This document shows, in pieces, positions 53,170 to 63,320 of a stretch of DNA of 64,000 nt (its first letter is position 1; every line of letters starts with the position of its first letter). The stretch is from Metellina segmentata (lineage: Eukaryota; Arthropoda; Arachnida; Araneae; Tetragnathidae): positions 125,314,337 to 125,378,336 of the forward strand of contig OX375872.1 in NCBI GenBank assembly GCA_947359465.1, given 5' to 3'. The translations under genes were made by a program, and so were the position numbers. The notes beneath the pieces are model-generated. The model searched no databases, was not told where the DNA came from, and was given only the letters and a program-made list of their open reading frames with translations.

Positions 53170-54640
53170 TACTTAGCGTCGATCGTTACTTATATTTTTT
53201 GCCGTCTGTGACGTCGTTCTTTGGGCCCTGTATCCGTTTTTATGCTCCTGTGCGTGTTTAAAGAACGGTCATATTCCTTCTTTTGCAATTCCGTTCTGCG
53301 AGCATATATTGTCTTTGGCTTCCCCCTTCCTCTATACTTGTCGCTATTTATCCTCTATTTTTATCGCAGAGGACGATGAGCAAATAGGTCCGGCTCATTC
53401 TCGTTATTTATGACTATTGTTATTAGAGTCGTTGGCTGACAAAAAAGTGGCTGGGAGTTGTTGGGGATTTTTTGGATGTTCAATGTATGTAAAGTACCAG
53501 CTGGTAATGTGATTTCATTGGAAAAATGTCTATAGTTTTACGCTTTCCTCCATATCCTCACAGTACAAACTAGTGATATGTGGAAAAATTATTGTCCCCT
53601 GAAAAAGTCGTCATTTTTCAATGTGCGGTCTTATTGCCTTGATATGCTACAAATCTTTCCCAATCTGTATTTTAGATGTCTTCAATATTTATTCAATGGA
53701 GATGCTTAAAACACATCCGACTCAGACAAAAAATATACTGAAATTGTACTCGTAATATCTTGCTGTATTTCGGTTATTTATTTCGTTAGAGTTTCCGTTA
53801 GACTAATTTTTGTTACTTATTCGCTAATTTGAGTTACTTATTCACTAGTTTAAGTTACGACTTTGTTATTTATCCAGTCTTCACTATTTTGAGCTACTTT
53901 TATTACTTTTTCGTCATGCTATTATTTATGACTATTATTACTTGTTCGGGACGCTACTGTTTATGACTTTTATTACTTATTTACGTGAATCGATATTTAT
54001 ATTTTTTTACCGTCTGTGAAATTGTTTTTAAGGGCCTTGTATCCATTTTTATGCCCCTCTGCGTGTTCAAAGAACGAAAATAATCATTTTACAATTCCGT
54101 TCTGCGGGCATATATTATCTTTGCCCCCCTCCCTCTACTTGTCGCTATTTATCCTCTACTTTTGTCATAGAGGATGATGATCAAATAGGTCCGTATCATT
54201 CTCGTACTTTATGACTATTGTTATTAGAGTTGTCTGACAAAAAAAGTTGTGCCAGGAAGAAGTATATAGGGTTTCTTGTGATGTTCAATGAATGTTAAGT
54301 ACCAGAGTGTAATGTGATTCTATTGGAAAACGTCTTTCATAGTCATACGTTGTCCCCAAATCGTCACAGTACAAGCTAGTCCATGATATGTGGAAAAGTA
54401 ATTATCTCTAGAAAAGTCGTCATTTTTCAATGAGCGGTGTTATCACCCTGATGCTACAAATATTTTCCGATCTGTTTGATTTGTCGGTCTGTTGTCAATT
54501 TGTCGCTACACGAGGGCTAATTAGACCTTCCTATCTGTATTTGAGGTATCTTCAATCAAGATTGCTTGAAACACGTCCGACACTGACAAAAAATATAAAG
54601 TGATTGTACTGGTAATATATTGGCTCTAGTTCGATCCTTT
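53170..54640. repeat. Tandem duplication, two ~830 bp copies
   Basis: Blocks from the first copy recur about 830 bp later in the same order: CCGTCTGTGA-GT then TTTATGC-CCT-TGCGTGTT; AATTCCGTTCTGCG-GCATATAT; CTACTTGTCGCTATTTATCC; GACTATTGTTATTAGAGT; AAAGTCGTCATTTTTCAATG. The copies are about 80-90% alike by eye. Confidence 0.8.
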
Positions 54641-54678
54641 CTTTCATGGAAGTTCCCGTTGGAGCTCTTTTCTTGCTA

Positions 54679-55379
54679 CGAGGGAGTATCAATAAGTAAC
54701 GCACATAATGTTAAAAAAAAAAATTATGACAATAGGAAACAGATATGAAAGTATTACCCATGTATTACTTTTCCACATAATTTCCATGCATGTTGAGGCA
54801 TTTTTCCCAACGATGGATCAGTTTGAAAATCTCGGTATCATAAAACTCCGTCGGCTGTGAGAAGAGCCACCTTCGCACGGCCCGTTTGAGTGCCGTCGTC
54901 AGAGTCAAACTTCTTACCGTCAAGGAACTTCTTTATGGGTCCAAACGGATGGAAATCGAAGGGTGCCAGGTCCAGGCTGTGTGGACGGTGCTCCAAAACT
55001 TCCCAACCGAAACCCTTCACTTTTGCACGAACTAGGCGAGACATACGCGGACGAGCGATGTCGTGCAGCAATCGAATGTGTTGATTTGTCGCACTGCGCT
55101 TTGGGCCCATAAAGAAGTTCCTTGAAAGTAAGAAGTTTGACTCTGACGACGGTACTCAAACGGGCCGTGCGAAGGTGGCTCTTCTCGCAGCCGACGGAGT
55201 TTTATGAGACCAGGATTTTCAAACTGATCCATCGTTGGGAAAAATGCCGCAGCATGCATGGAAATTATGTGGAAAAGTAATACATGGGTAATAATTTCAA
55301 ATCTGTTTCCTATTTTCATTAATTGCTTTTATTATAATTATTTTTAACATTATGTGCGTTACTTATTGATACTCCCTCG
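54679..55379. mobile_element. Mariner-derived foldback element
   Basis: TA-flanked (54677-54678, 55380-55381) with near-identical inverted ends CGAGGGAGTATCAATAAGTA continuing through ACGCACATAATGTTAAAAA. Both arms are the 3' part of one mariner in opposite orientation, meeting near 55103. The left arm is longer than the right. Confidence 0.9.
54770..55265. pseudogene. Two opposed mariner transposase C-terminal fragments
   Basis: The minus strand (from about 55105 down) reads IRLLHDIARPRMSRLVRAK (second catalytic aspartate block), GWEVLEHRPHSLDLAPFD (third block) and KKFDSDDGTQTG. The plus strand (from about 55105) reads FGPIKKFLESKKFDSDDGTQ and AADGVL, then IHRWEKC-like sequence. The N-terminal DNA-binding half and first aspartate are absent from both, so neither could act. 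Confidence 0.88.
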
Positions 55380-55627
55380 TACTTCTTCTTGTCGACTCTT
55401 GCCTTACTGTAATAGGTTAGCTATATTATTAACTTTTAGTATTTGTGACTTGTTATTAGATTCTATAGGTTAATTCTTTATTTCGCGTGAATTTTCGTTT
55501 TGAGCTGCTGATTTTTTTAGACTTATTACATAATTTTGGTTGCTTTTTGTTACTTATTAGCTAATTTGGGTTAATTATCCACTCTTCATAATTTTGTACC
55601 TTACCTAGCCCCATCACTGCATGTTCC
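55380..55627. other. Unassigned AT-rich sequence
   Basis: No feature recognised. Confidence 0.35.
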
Positions 55628-56087
55628 CAAACCTATTTATTTCTTAATTTGGATCTGAAATAGTAGATATTTCCAACTCTTCTCGACACGTTGCATAAGC
55701 CAAACATTAAATTGCTAGTTTGAATTTCGAAATGAGTAGAGATTTTCCTTACCATCTCTCCTTCGCACGTTCCATAAACCAAACATTAAATTATTACTTT
55801 TAATTTGGAATCGGAAAATAAGACGTGTTTATTCCTTTCCAATTGTCCTCTACGCGTCCCATAAACCAAACATTAAATTCGTTATTTATTTTAATTTGCA
55901 CTTCAAAATTAGTAGATTATTTAACACTTCTCATTTGCACCTTCCGTAAACCAAACATTCAATAGTCCATTTTTAATTTCGATCGGAAAGTGAGACGCAT
56001 AGCTGATTCTTTCCCAACTCTCTTCCTGCACGTTCCAAAAACCAAAAATTAAATTGTTTATTTTTAATTTGCCTCTGAAAGTGTGTA
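55628..56087. repeat. Minisatellite, ~98 bp period, left block
   Basis: The unit CACGTTCCATAAACCAAACA then TTAAATTGTTTATTTTTAATTTGGATCTGAAAGT and TTCTTTCCAACTCTCTTC occurs about five times, then continues beyond the transposon at 57707. Confidence 0.85.
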
Positions 56088-57706
56088 GGGTCAGGTGGGG
56101 TAATTGTAAACAAAATTTGCATGTTCACTTTCCATCCCTATTTTCAAAATGTTGATGAAGTAATTAAACATCGTTCACCCTACTAAACTAACTTGTCCCT
56201 ATCCTACTTTGATATTTCACTATTACGAAGATTCCAGAAAAAAAACATTTCATACCGTACTCGGCTGTTTACAATTACCCTTGAAAGTAGGGGTAATTGT
56301 AAACAACGATTTTCTTCCTGATATTGAACAAGTGACAGTACGAGCAGTGATAATGGGAATAGAAGGAACTCCAATGGTACTTTTACTCTCCTAATACCAT
56401 GTTTGCAATCCTGATTTGATGTTAAAATTTACCACATACTCCCACTTCTGACCCCAGCAAAATATCGTGACACGTGAAAGTTGCATTGTTCATGAGGTGA
56501 ACTTCCAAGAATACATAATAATAAATAATTCAATCATTTATTAAACTATGAAAATGTATTAGTATCAAAAATAGAAATCTACAAATTTGAAAATTAAAAA
56601 TTGAAAAATACAGACTTGAGTTCAAAAACAAACATTACATTTCTTGCACTTTAACAGTGCCCTCAAATTGGAAATTTTCTTTACGTCCTTTGCAACAGGT
56701 TGGAAAAGGTAAAATTGCTTTGACATGCTATTTGGTAACACAAAATTCGTCTTTTTCTACCAGAAAGAATTTATTCTTTGTATTACCAATGTTTTTGAGT
56801 CCACCCTTCACTCATGAAAAATGTGTTTTCTTTCTCTTTCCCCCTCAACATCTACAAGCAGAAGTGTAGTCGTTTCAATGTCTTTCATGGATGGCTCCAA
56901 ATATGTAACTTCCCCTAGAAGATTGTCTTCCATATTTTGCTTGAATGTTTGGAGAACTTCAAACTCTTCATCATAAATGTCAGTCAATTATTTCAATAGC
57001 TCCTCATCGTCGCTGTTCTCGAGTTCTCCTGCTTTCCTTTCCATTTGCTTCTTTCTTGGTTTTTGCTTACTCCTCACTCTGTCACTTTCTTCTCACTTGG
57101 CTTCCTTTTGTTCTTTTTCTCTTCTGCCTCCTTCAGGCATGACAGAACTTGGTCAGCTCTAAGAACTTCACCATATGTGTGATTTAGTAAATCAGTCTTC
57201 CTGCTCCCAAAAAACACGAAAAATTCAATAAAACGCAATTTAAATATATTAAACGTACAAAATGACGTAAAAAAACACATTGGTTTTCCATCTAAATTGA
57301 ACGAAACTATTGGCAAAGTTATGTTTACAATTAGCCCGTCCCTTGAAAAATAAAGGGTAGTTGTAAACATTCAACTGTAAGTACATTAATGTTCCCATAA
57401 GCAAAAGTCAATGATTTTCTGTTAGATAGAAACATAACTGTTTAGTAGTTAAGAATTGTAACAGCATACCGTTCAATAGATTATGGATCGCAGCAGAAAA
57501 TGCAGCACTCAACAACTTTAAAAACCAAGCATTTCAACCACAAATTTTTCAACAAAACAGATTGTTATCAGTTGTGGTTCAAATAAATGCGGGATCGCCA
57601 TATTGCATCCTCAGGGTTGCCACCTTTCAGATTTCACAACTTTTTAGCTTCTCGGAATCCCACTTGGGCGCTTGTATCACTTGTTTACAATTACCCCGCC
57701 TGACCC
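56088..57706 (-). mobile_element. TA-flanked pogo/Tc1-like element with GTAATTGTAAAC motifs
   Basis: Ends GGGTCAGGTGGGGTAATTGT and GGGTCAGGCGGGGTAATTGT (read inward), with TA at 56086-56087 and 57707-57708. The GGTAATTGTAAAC motif recurs inside as inverted pairs (56268-56305 and 57324-57369). A decayed minus-strand coding region is present. Confidence 0.8.
56640..57250 (-). pseudogene. Decayed ORF of the TA-flanked element
   Basis: The minus strand from about 57200 reads GEVLRADQVLSCLKEAEEKK, then a lysine-rich stretch (NKRKPSEKK) and, across stops, KTHFSSVKGGL-like and FLVEKDEFCVTKHVKAILPF segments. The acid/lysine-rich tail fits the C-terminus of pogo/jerky-type DDE transposases, but no catalytic block is seen. 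The assignment is tentative. Confidence 0.4.
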
Positions 57707-57708
57707 TA

Positions 57709-58100
57709 GATCCTTTCCACTTTTTCTCTGCACGTTTCATATTGGCGTGGCGTGGATGTTTGGAAAGTGGGGTGCCTGCTCAGATGTTGACCTCGTCATC
57801 TAGCCGTTGTTTAAAAATACGAGGCAGCATCCTCGGATCTTTCAGTTCGGGATTAACCAGTGACTGTCTCCAATTGACCATTGTGTTGCTCCAATGCGAC
57901 GTTAATGAACTACCTGCCTGCACGTTTCATAAATCAAACATTAAATTGTTTATTTTTAATTTGGATGGTGAAAGGTAAAATATATCATTAAATTATTTAT
58001 TTGTAATCAGGGTGATGAAAGAGAGTAGATCCTTCTCCTATACACATTGTATAATCCAAACAGTAAATTGTTTATTTTTAATTTTCATCTGAAAGTGACA
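57709..58100. repeat. Minisatellite, ~98 bp period, right block
   Basis: ATAAATCAAACATTAAATTG and two further units, interrupted by a SINE-1. Confidence 0.75.
57741..57917 (+). repeat. SINE-1, 5' truncated
   Basis: ATTGGCGTGGCGTGGATGTTTGG to GACGTTAATGAACTACCTGC, flanked by a perfect 13 bp duplication CTGCACGTTTCAT (57728-57740 and 57918-57930). Confidence 0.92.
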
Positions 58101-58916
58101 AGTAGAATCCAAAATAAAAGCTTCAAACCGAGCGCCAAACGAGTCTAGCGAAATCCTCCCCCACCCCCAATGGGACACCCGCGCACCCATACATCTCTGT
58201 GGTCACGCAGTTACGGTCATCAGCCCTAAGCTAACCTTTAGCTACTATGTCCCTCCTTAGATTTTTACAACCCCCCTCCCCAAGTTCCCTTGGGGTCGAT
58301 ATGGACCATAAGGAGCCGTGTGCCGTAAAAGTTTCCTCCTGTCCTCTCAGAATGGGCTCGGACACGATTTCTCATTCCACCAACGGACACGAGAATTCAA
58401 CCTTGCGCTAAATTATTTTTATCTCACTTTTCCCTCTGACTCCTGATCTAATACTTCAGCTCAATCCCCAGAGAGTCTTCGGGTTAACGGATTAAGATTT
58501 TTTTTTATGTACGGATGCCTGTTGCTATGGAGACTATCTGTTTCTTAAGGCTACCCCCTGGAGACGCGGCTCCCACACAAGTATTTGTTTTTTAGAGAAC
58601 TTTATTGAAAAGCTGATAGAATTGGGCGGGGTGGGGAACGCCCCCTAATTTGGCGGAGGAAGGGTTGTAGGAAAGTGTTTTTATTTCCTTGGATCTCACT
58701 GTAATCTGCGATCTTAGCGTTTGCACTGAGGCGCAATTGAAAGATTGGAATGGGTTGAAAGACGAGGCTTTTGGGATGAAAGGAAACACGTTTGGTTTGA
58801 AAAATTTGCAATTGGAGTTTATATAGGCTTAGCCTTGATTCGGGAATTTCGGGGGATCTTTCGTTATGCGTATTCGTTATTCTAACGCTCTGTTTTTTAA
58901 ATGGATCACGTTAACT
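58101..58916. other. Unassigned, less AT-rich sequence
   Basis: No repeat relatives or gene recognised. A C-rich part (58150-58290) and a minus-strand open frame without domain are present. Confidence 0.3.
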
Positions 58917-59395
58917 CCATTCGAATATACTGCTGTCATGTTATTCGCAGTGGCAGTATCTAAAAGCTTGCTCGTTTCAAGTTGACGATTGCTACATGCT
59001 GCGTGTATAAGTATCTAATACTTAACAAGCACGTAGGTTTTGCAAATTTCAGATATTCTCAATGCCGTAAAATTACTCTCATTATTAGATACTGTCATGC
59101 TGCTCATTGAGGCTGTCTCTAAAAGTTTCTTCTTTTCGAGTAGACGATTGCTACATGCTGTATATTTAAACATCTGATACATACTTCCAAGCACTATATA
59201 GGACATGCAAATTACTGGCATTCTCCAATACCGGGAAATTATCCACATTATTAGATATACTGACATGCTATTTAAAAAGGCAGTAGTCAAATGCTGGGTC
59301 TTTTAAAATTGGCGATTGCTGCCTGCTCCATATTTTAAGCATCTAATAGTTTCACAGGATTTGCGACTTCCCGGCATCCTCAATACCGATTAAAT
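58917..59395. repeat. Tandem repeat, ~170 bp period, about 2.7 units
   Basis: ACGATTGCTACATGCTG, CTGTCATG-TATTC, AAAAG-TT-TTCGAGTAG and CAATACCG recur three times in order. Confidence 0.75.
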
Positions 59396-60185
59396 TTTTA
59401 TTTCTTGCTCGTTCGAATTTCAATTTCGTTTTGTCTTTTAGGAAACAAATGCTCAACATTAGCAAAATGAGACCCTTGAAAGTTTTTTTGGAAAGTTCTT
59501 CGATGATTTTGATGGAAAAGGGTGTAGCCTGTGAAAATATTTTGATGGTTTTGTTTAGACTTATTGTTTTGTGAAGTTACTTCTAGATTTTTCAACAAGA
59601 ATTATCCTCAACAAAATTTGTCACCAACCAAAAATACATACGTTTTTTGCCTCTTTTATCCTTTCCTCCCTTTTATTGAATTATATTAATTGATTTCATA
59701 TTTCATTTATTTCTAAAAATTATAGTCACTTTAGAACATTTTGGATTACGTTTTAATTCTTTGATCGTATGTATCAATTTTATAAAGTCTTCAAAATTTC
59801 TACTAGTCTGTAACAAGTTGAAAGATAAAAAGATTTGACAGAATCCTTGATATTTCTTAAGTTCTTAAGCTGTTTTCAAGCATTTCTAAAAAAATTTTTC
59901 TTACTCGGGGCTTAAAAAATATCCAAATGTTGTTTCGTCCTTGAATGTTTCACGGTAAAAATTTGCTAGCAATCAAACATTTTCAATTCCTAGGTTTTGT
60001 TTTGCCTTTTAATTTTTCCTACTTTTTATTGTATACTGCTTATTGATTTCGCAAATTTATTTAATTTTACTTCTGAAATTATATTTTTCTCTAAGACATT
60101 AAATTCTTTGATCTTGTGTATGAATTTTATTCAGTCTCTTGAAAAGTAATTCTACATGAGCAAATTGGGCGATTTAACACTCCTT
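59396..60185. repeat. Diverged two-copy repeat, ~350 bp spacing
   Basis: TTTATTG-ATTATATTAATTGATTTC...TTAATTCTTTGATCGTATGTAT near 59680-59770 resembles 60025-60130 (TTATTGATTTCGCAAATTTA, AAATTCTTTGATCTTGTGTA). The remainder is AT-rich and unassigned. Confidence 0.5.
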
Positions 60186-60393
60186 AACCTGTCTCGACGA
60201 GGTATCTCCTCATTAGCACAACTGACCATATCTTGTTGGAACGAGCTTCATTAGAAAAAGAAAACTGATCAGTTATTGATCTCGTCATGACTAAAAAATC
60301 GGCAGTATCTTGATGGCGAGTTATCTCGTTATTAGCAAAACTGGTCAGATCGTGATGGACGAGATATCTCGTCGAAATATCATGGAGGGTTAA
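60186..60393. mobile_element. TTAA-type palindromic MITE, copy H
   Basis: TTAACCTGTCTCGACGAGG to GACGAGATATCTCGTCGAAATATCATGGAGGGTTAA. Both TTAA ends are present, giving the full size of about 205 bp. Confidence 0.85.
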
Positions 60394-60493
60394 AGCATTT
60401 AACTAGGACCTTGGAAGTTTTTGAAACGTCGTTGAGAATGACTTGTTGCGTTATTTCATGTAAAGTGTGTAATCGTATGATAACATTTTTATA

Positions 60494-61164
60494 CGAGGGA
60501 GAGTCAAAAACTATCCACACTTTACTTGTTTCAATCTACTTACACAAATGTAGAGGTTGAATAAGTTCATTTTTCTACATAGTCTCCTTCCTTTTCGATG
60601 CACTTGAGCGAGTGGTCCACAAGCTTTTGCGTATTCCTTCCAAGAATTTTTTCGGCTTGTCATCCAACCATTTATGCACCGCTTTCCCTGCTTCTTTTTC
60701 CCTCTACTCTGCAGAAACCGCGCTACATTGTCGATGGTAACTCGACGTTTTGCAAGTACCATACCATTTCTCAAGCTTGCTGAATCTTCTTGTCAGTGGT
60801 GGTAGTTGACGGACGTCCTGCTTCTTCTTCGTGCCTGCCTCTTTTAAGCTTCTCGATACACTCATGCACTCTTCTACGTGGTAAAGCACTGTCCCAGTAT
60901 TGTTTTGTAAGCCTCCGATGAATTTCAGCCTCTGGCACACGTTCCTACCATAGAAATGAGATCAATGCTCTCTATGGTACACACTGCTATAGCGTAGGGG
61001 CCATATTTGCACTGAAGCAGAAGCAAGAAAAATGACGCTATCAAGATCAAACATCGGTAACGTGATTATAGTATTATCAACTCCAAGCATGCCCAGAAGG
61101 CTGTGTGAGAAACTTAAAGATGTGTTCTATAGTGAAATTGCGGATAATTCATGATTCACTCTCG
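60494..61164 (-). mobile_element. Internally deleted mariner
   Basis: TA-flanked (60492-60493, 61165-61166) with ends CGAGGGAGAGTCAAAAACTA and CGAGAGTGAATCATGAATTA (read inward). The minus strand carries AEIHRRLTKQYWDSALPRRR (mariner N-terminus), MVLAKRRVTIDNVARFL, and then jumps to the C-terminal INGWMTSRK/RKGRRLCRKMNLFN region. The catalytic middle is deleted. Confidence 0.85.
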
Positions 61165-61773
61165 TATTTCTCTGGCCAATCTTTCTCGTACTCAGTACAT
61201 AATTCGAAGTTCCTGCCTTCCGCTAATCATTAAAGCTTCAAAACCAGCGAACTCGAATATTACAAAGCAGGGCTAACAGCTGCAATACTATCCTGGGGAT
61301 TAGGAAACGATTGAAATGCCGAGACAATTTGCAGGGCCACGGTAAGCTGTTGAATAATTCTAATAGTCATTCCTTCTGATCTGCTGCTAAAGGACCGGTC
61401 TAACTAAAGGATTGGATTTCTCGTTCACTGGATATGACAGCATAATGTAGACGCCGGTGATGTCTTGGTTTAATTGCAATGTTAATTTCCAAAGCTCATC
61501 TTCTGGGCTCCAGTTATAATTTGAATGTGATTGAATAAGACGCGTAGCAACTGATTACGTCCTGATTGAAGAACCCTTGTTGACTGAAAGTTTATAAAAT
61601 GACGCGGTGCACAACTGCGGGCAAATGCATTAGATTTGAGCCTTTATCGAACGGGATGTTGCGAGATCTCGCCCAAAAAAGCTCTTGTGAAATGGAAAAT
61701 ATATTAGGTTATATTTCTTATTCCGTTTCGTTACTGTAAGTGCAATATAGTGCAATAATGCGCAATATGGTTG
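61165..61773. other. Unassigned sequence
   Basis: No feature recognised. Confidence 0.35.
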
Positions 61774-62030
61774 AACCCTCCCAAGTGTTTTGAACGAAAT
61801 ACCTCGTCCAAGAACATCTGATAAATTTTTCTAGTAACGAGATACCTCGTCAACTAGATATTTGCGATTTTTGGATGATGACGAAATCAAGATCTGGTCC
61901 GTTTTCTCGAATGACGAGATGTCTCGTCCATCAAGATCTGGTTCGTTTTTTCGAATAACGAGATATCCATCAAGATCTAGTATGTTTTCTTCGTATGACG
62001 AGATATCGATGAAGATATTTAAGACCGAAA
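61774..62030. mobile_element. TTAA-type palindromic MITE, copy I
   Basis: GAACCCTCCCAAGTGTTTTG, then AACGAGATACCTCGTC, ATGACGAGATGTCTCGTCCATC and ATGACGAGATATCGATG. The left TTAA is changed to TTGA and the right end has decayed. Confidence 0.7.
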
Positions 62031-62039
62031 ACATAATGT

Positions 62040-63320
62040 ATTATTGAGTGTTCTTTTGTTTGCTATTCAGCCCAAATTGCGCTACTATGTATCTGCAATA
62101 CATCCTTAAAATGTTTATTTATTCAAATTAATTTACGCGTTTTTTTTTTAAGTCTTATTCCTCAATAGCCTATTTCATCTGTTTAGCTTATAATAGTCAG
62201 GTTTTTAACGGCAGTCTTTTAATTAATCCATACAATCGATTTAAACTGTCAAGTAATATCTAATAAACACTTTAAAAAAATGCAATTATGCTAAGAGTAC
62301 TTTTATTTTTTCTTCAGCATATTTTGTATCTACGCTGAAAATGTTGATTAGTTCAAAATTAATTTCTATCTAATTATTATCGCATTTGCATGTCTACTCC
62401 CTTAGTGTTTATGTCTATTTGTTAAGCCCCTTATAGTCCGGTTTTTAACGCACTGTTATGATAAATCCGGACTATGAATTCAAACTGTCAAAGAAAATCT
62501 TGAAAAAACTGAAAAGCACAATATCGTATGAGGGTTCTTTTATTGCTATCCAGCATATTACGAATATTTTGTATCCACTGCAATACATTCTGAAAATGTT
62601 GATTGGTTCTAAATTAATTGGTTCTGCGATTTGTATATCTATTCCTTAAGTGCTTATGTATATTTGTTTGGCCCTTACAAACAGGTATTTAACGCCTTAT
62701 TGCGATGTATCAGGACTATCGATTCCAACTGTCTAAAATGTAAAATAAAAACCGGAAAAAATACAATATCGTATGAGGGCTCTAGGCTATTTCCTATCTA
62801 GCAAACTACGTTGTCTCTGCAATACATACTGAAAATATCGATTGGTTCTGAATTAATTGTTATCCGATTTGTGTGTCTATTCCTCAAGGACCTTTATCTA
62901 TCTATTAAACCTATTGCATTCGTGTTTTTCTTGTGATTAATCCAGCCAATCAATTCAAACTGTCAAGAAAGCAAATAAAAAATGAAATATCTAATTATGA
63001 AAAAATTAGTAGCCCGTCCCCGAGGAAACTTTTCTTAAGCATATTTTGTATCTGCAATACAACCTGAAAATGTTGATTGGTTCTAAATTAATTGTTATCC
63101 GATATCCAGATCTATTCCTTAAGTGCTTATGTCTATCGGTAAAGCCCCTTACAGTCAGGTTTTTAACACATTCTAATGGACATCCACACGAACGATTCCA
63201 ACTGTCAAAGAAAATCTAAAAAACTGAAAACAAATACAATATCGCATGAGGGTTCTTTTATTGCTATCCGGCATATTGCGAATACTTTGTATCCCCTGAA
63301 ATACATTCTGAAAATGTGAT
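62040..63320. repeat. Satellite, ~240 bp period, about 5.3 units
   Basis: Starts near 62047, 62290, 62530, 62775, 63005 and 63250. Shared blocks: TATCGTATGAGGGTTCTTTT, GCATATT-TGTATC-CTGCAATAC, GAAAATGTTGATTGGTTCTA, CCTTAAGTGCTTATGTCTAT and TTCAAACTGTCAA. Confidence 0.9.
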
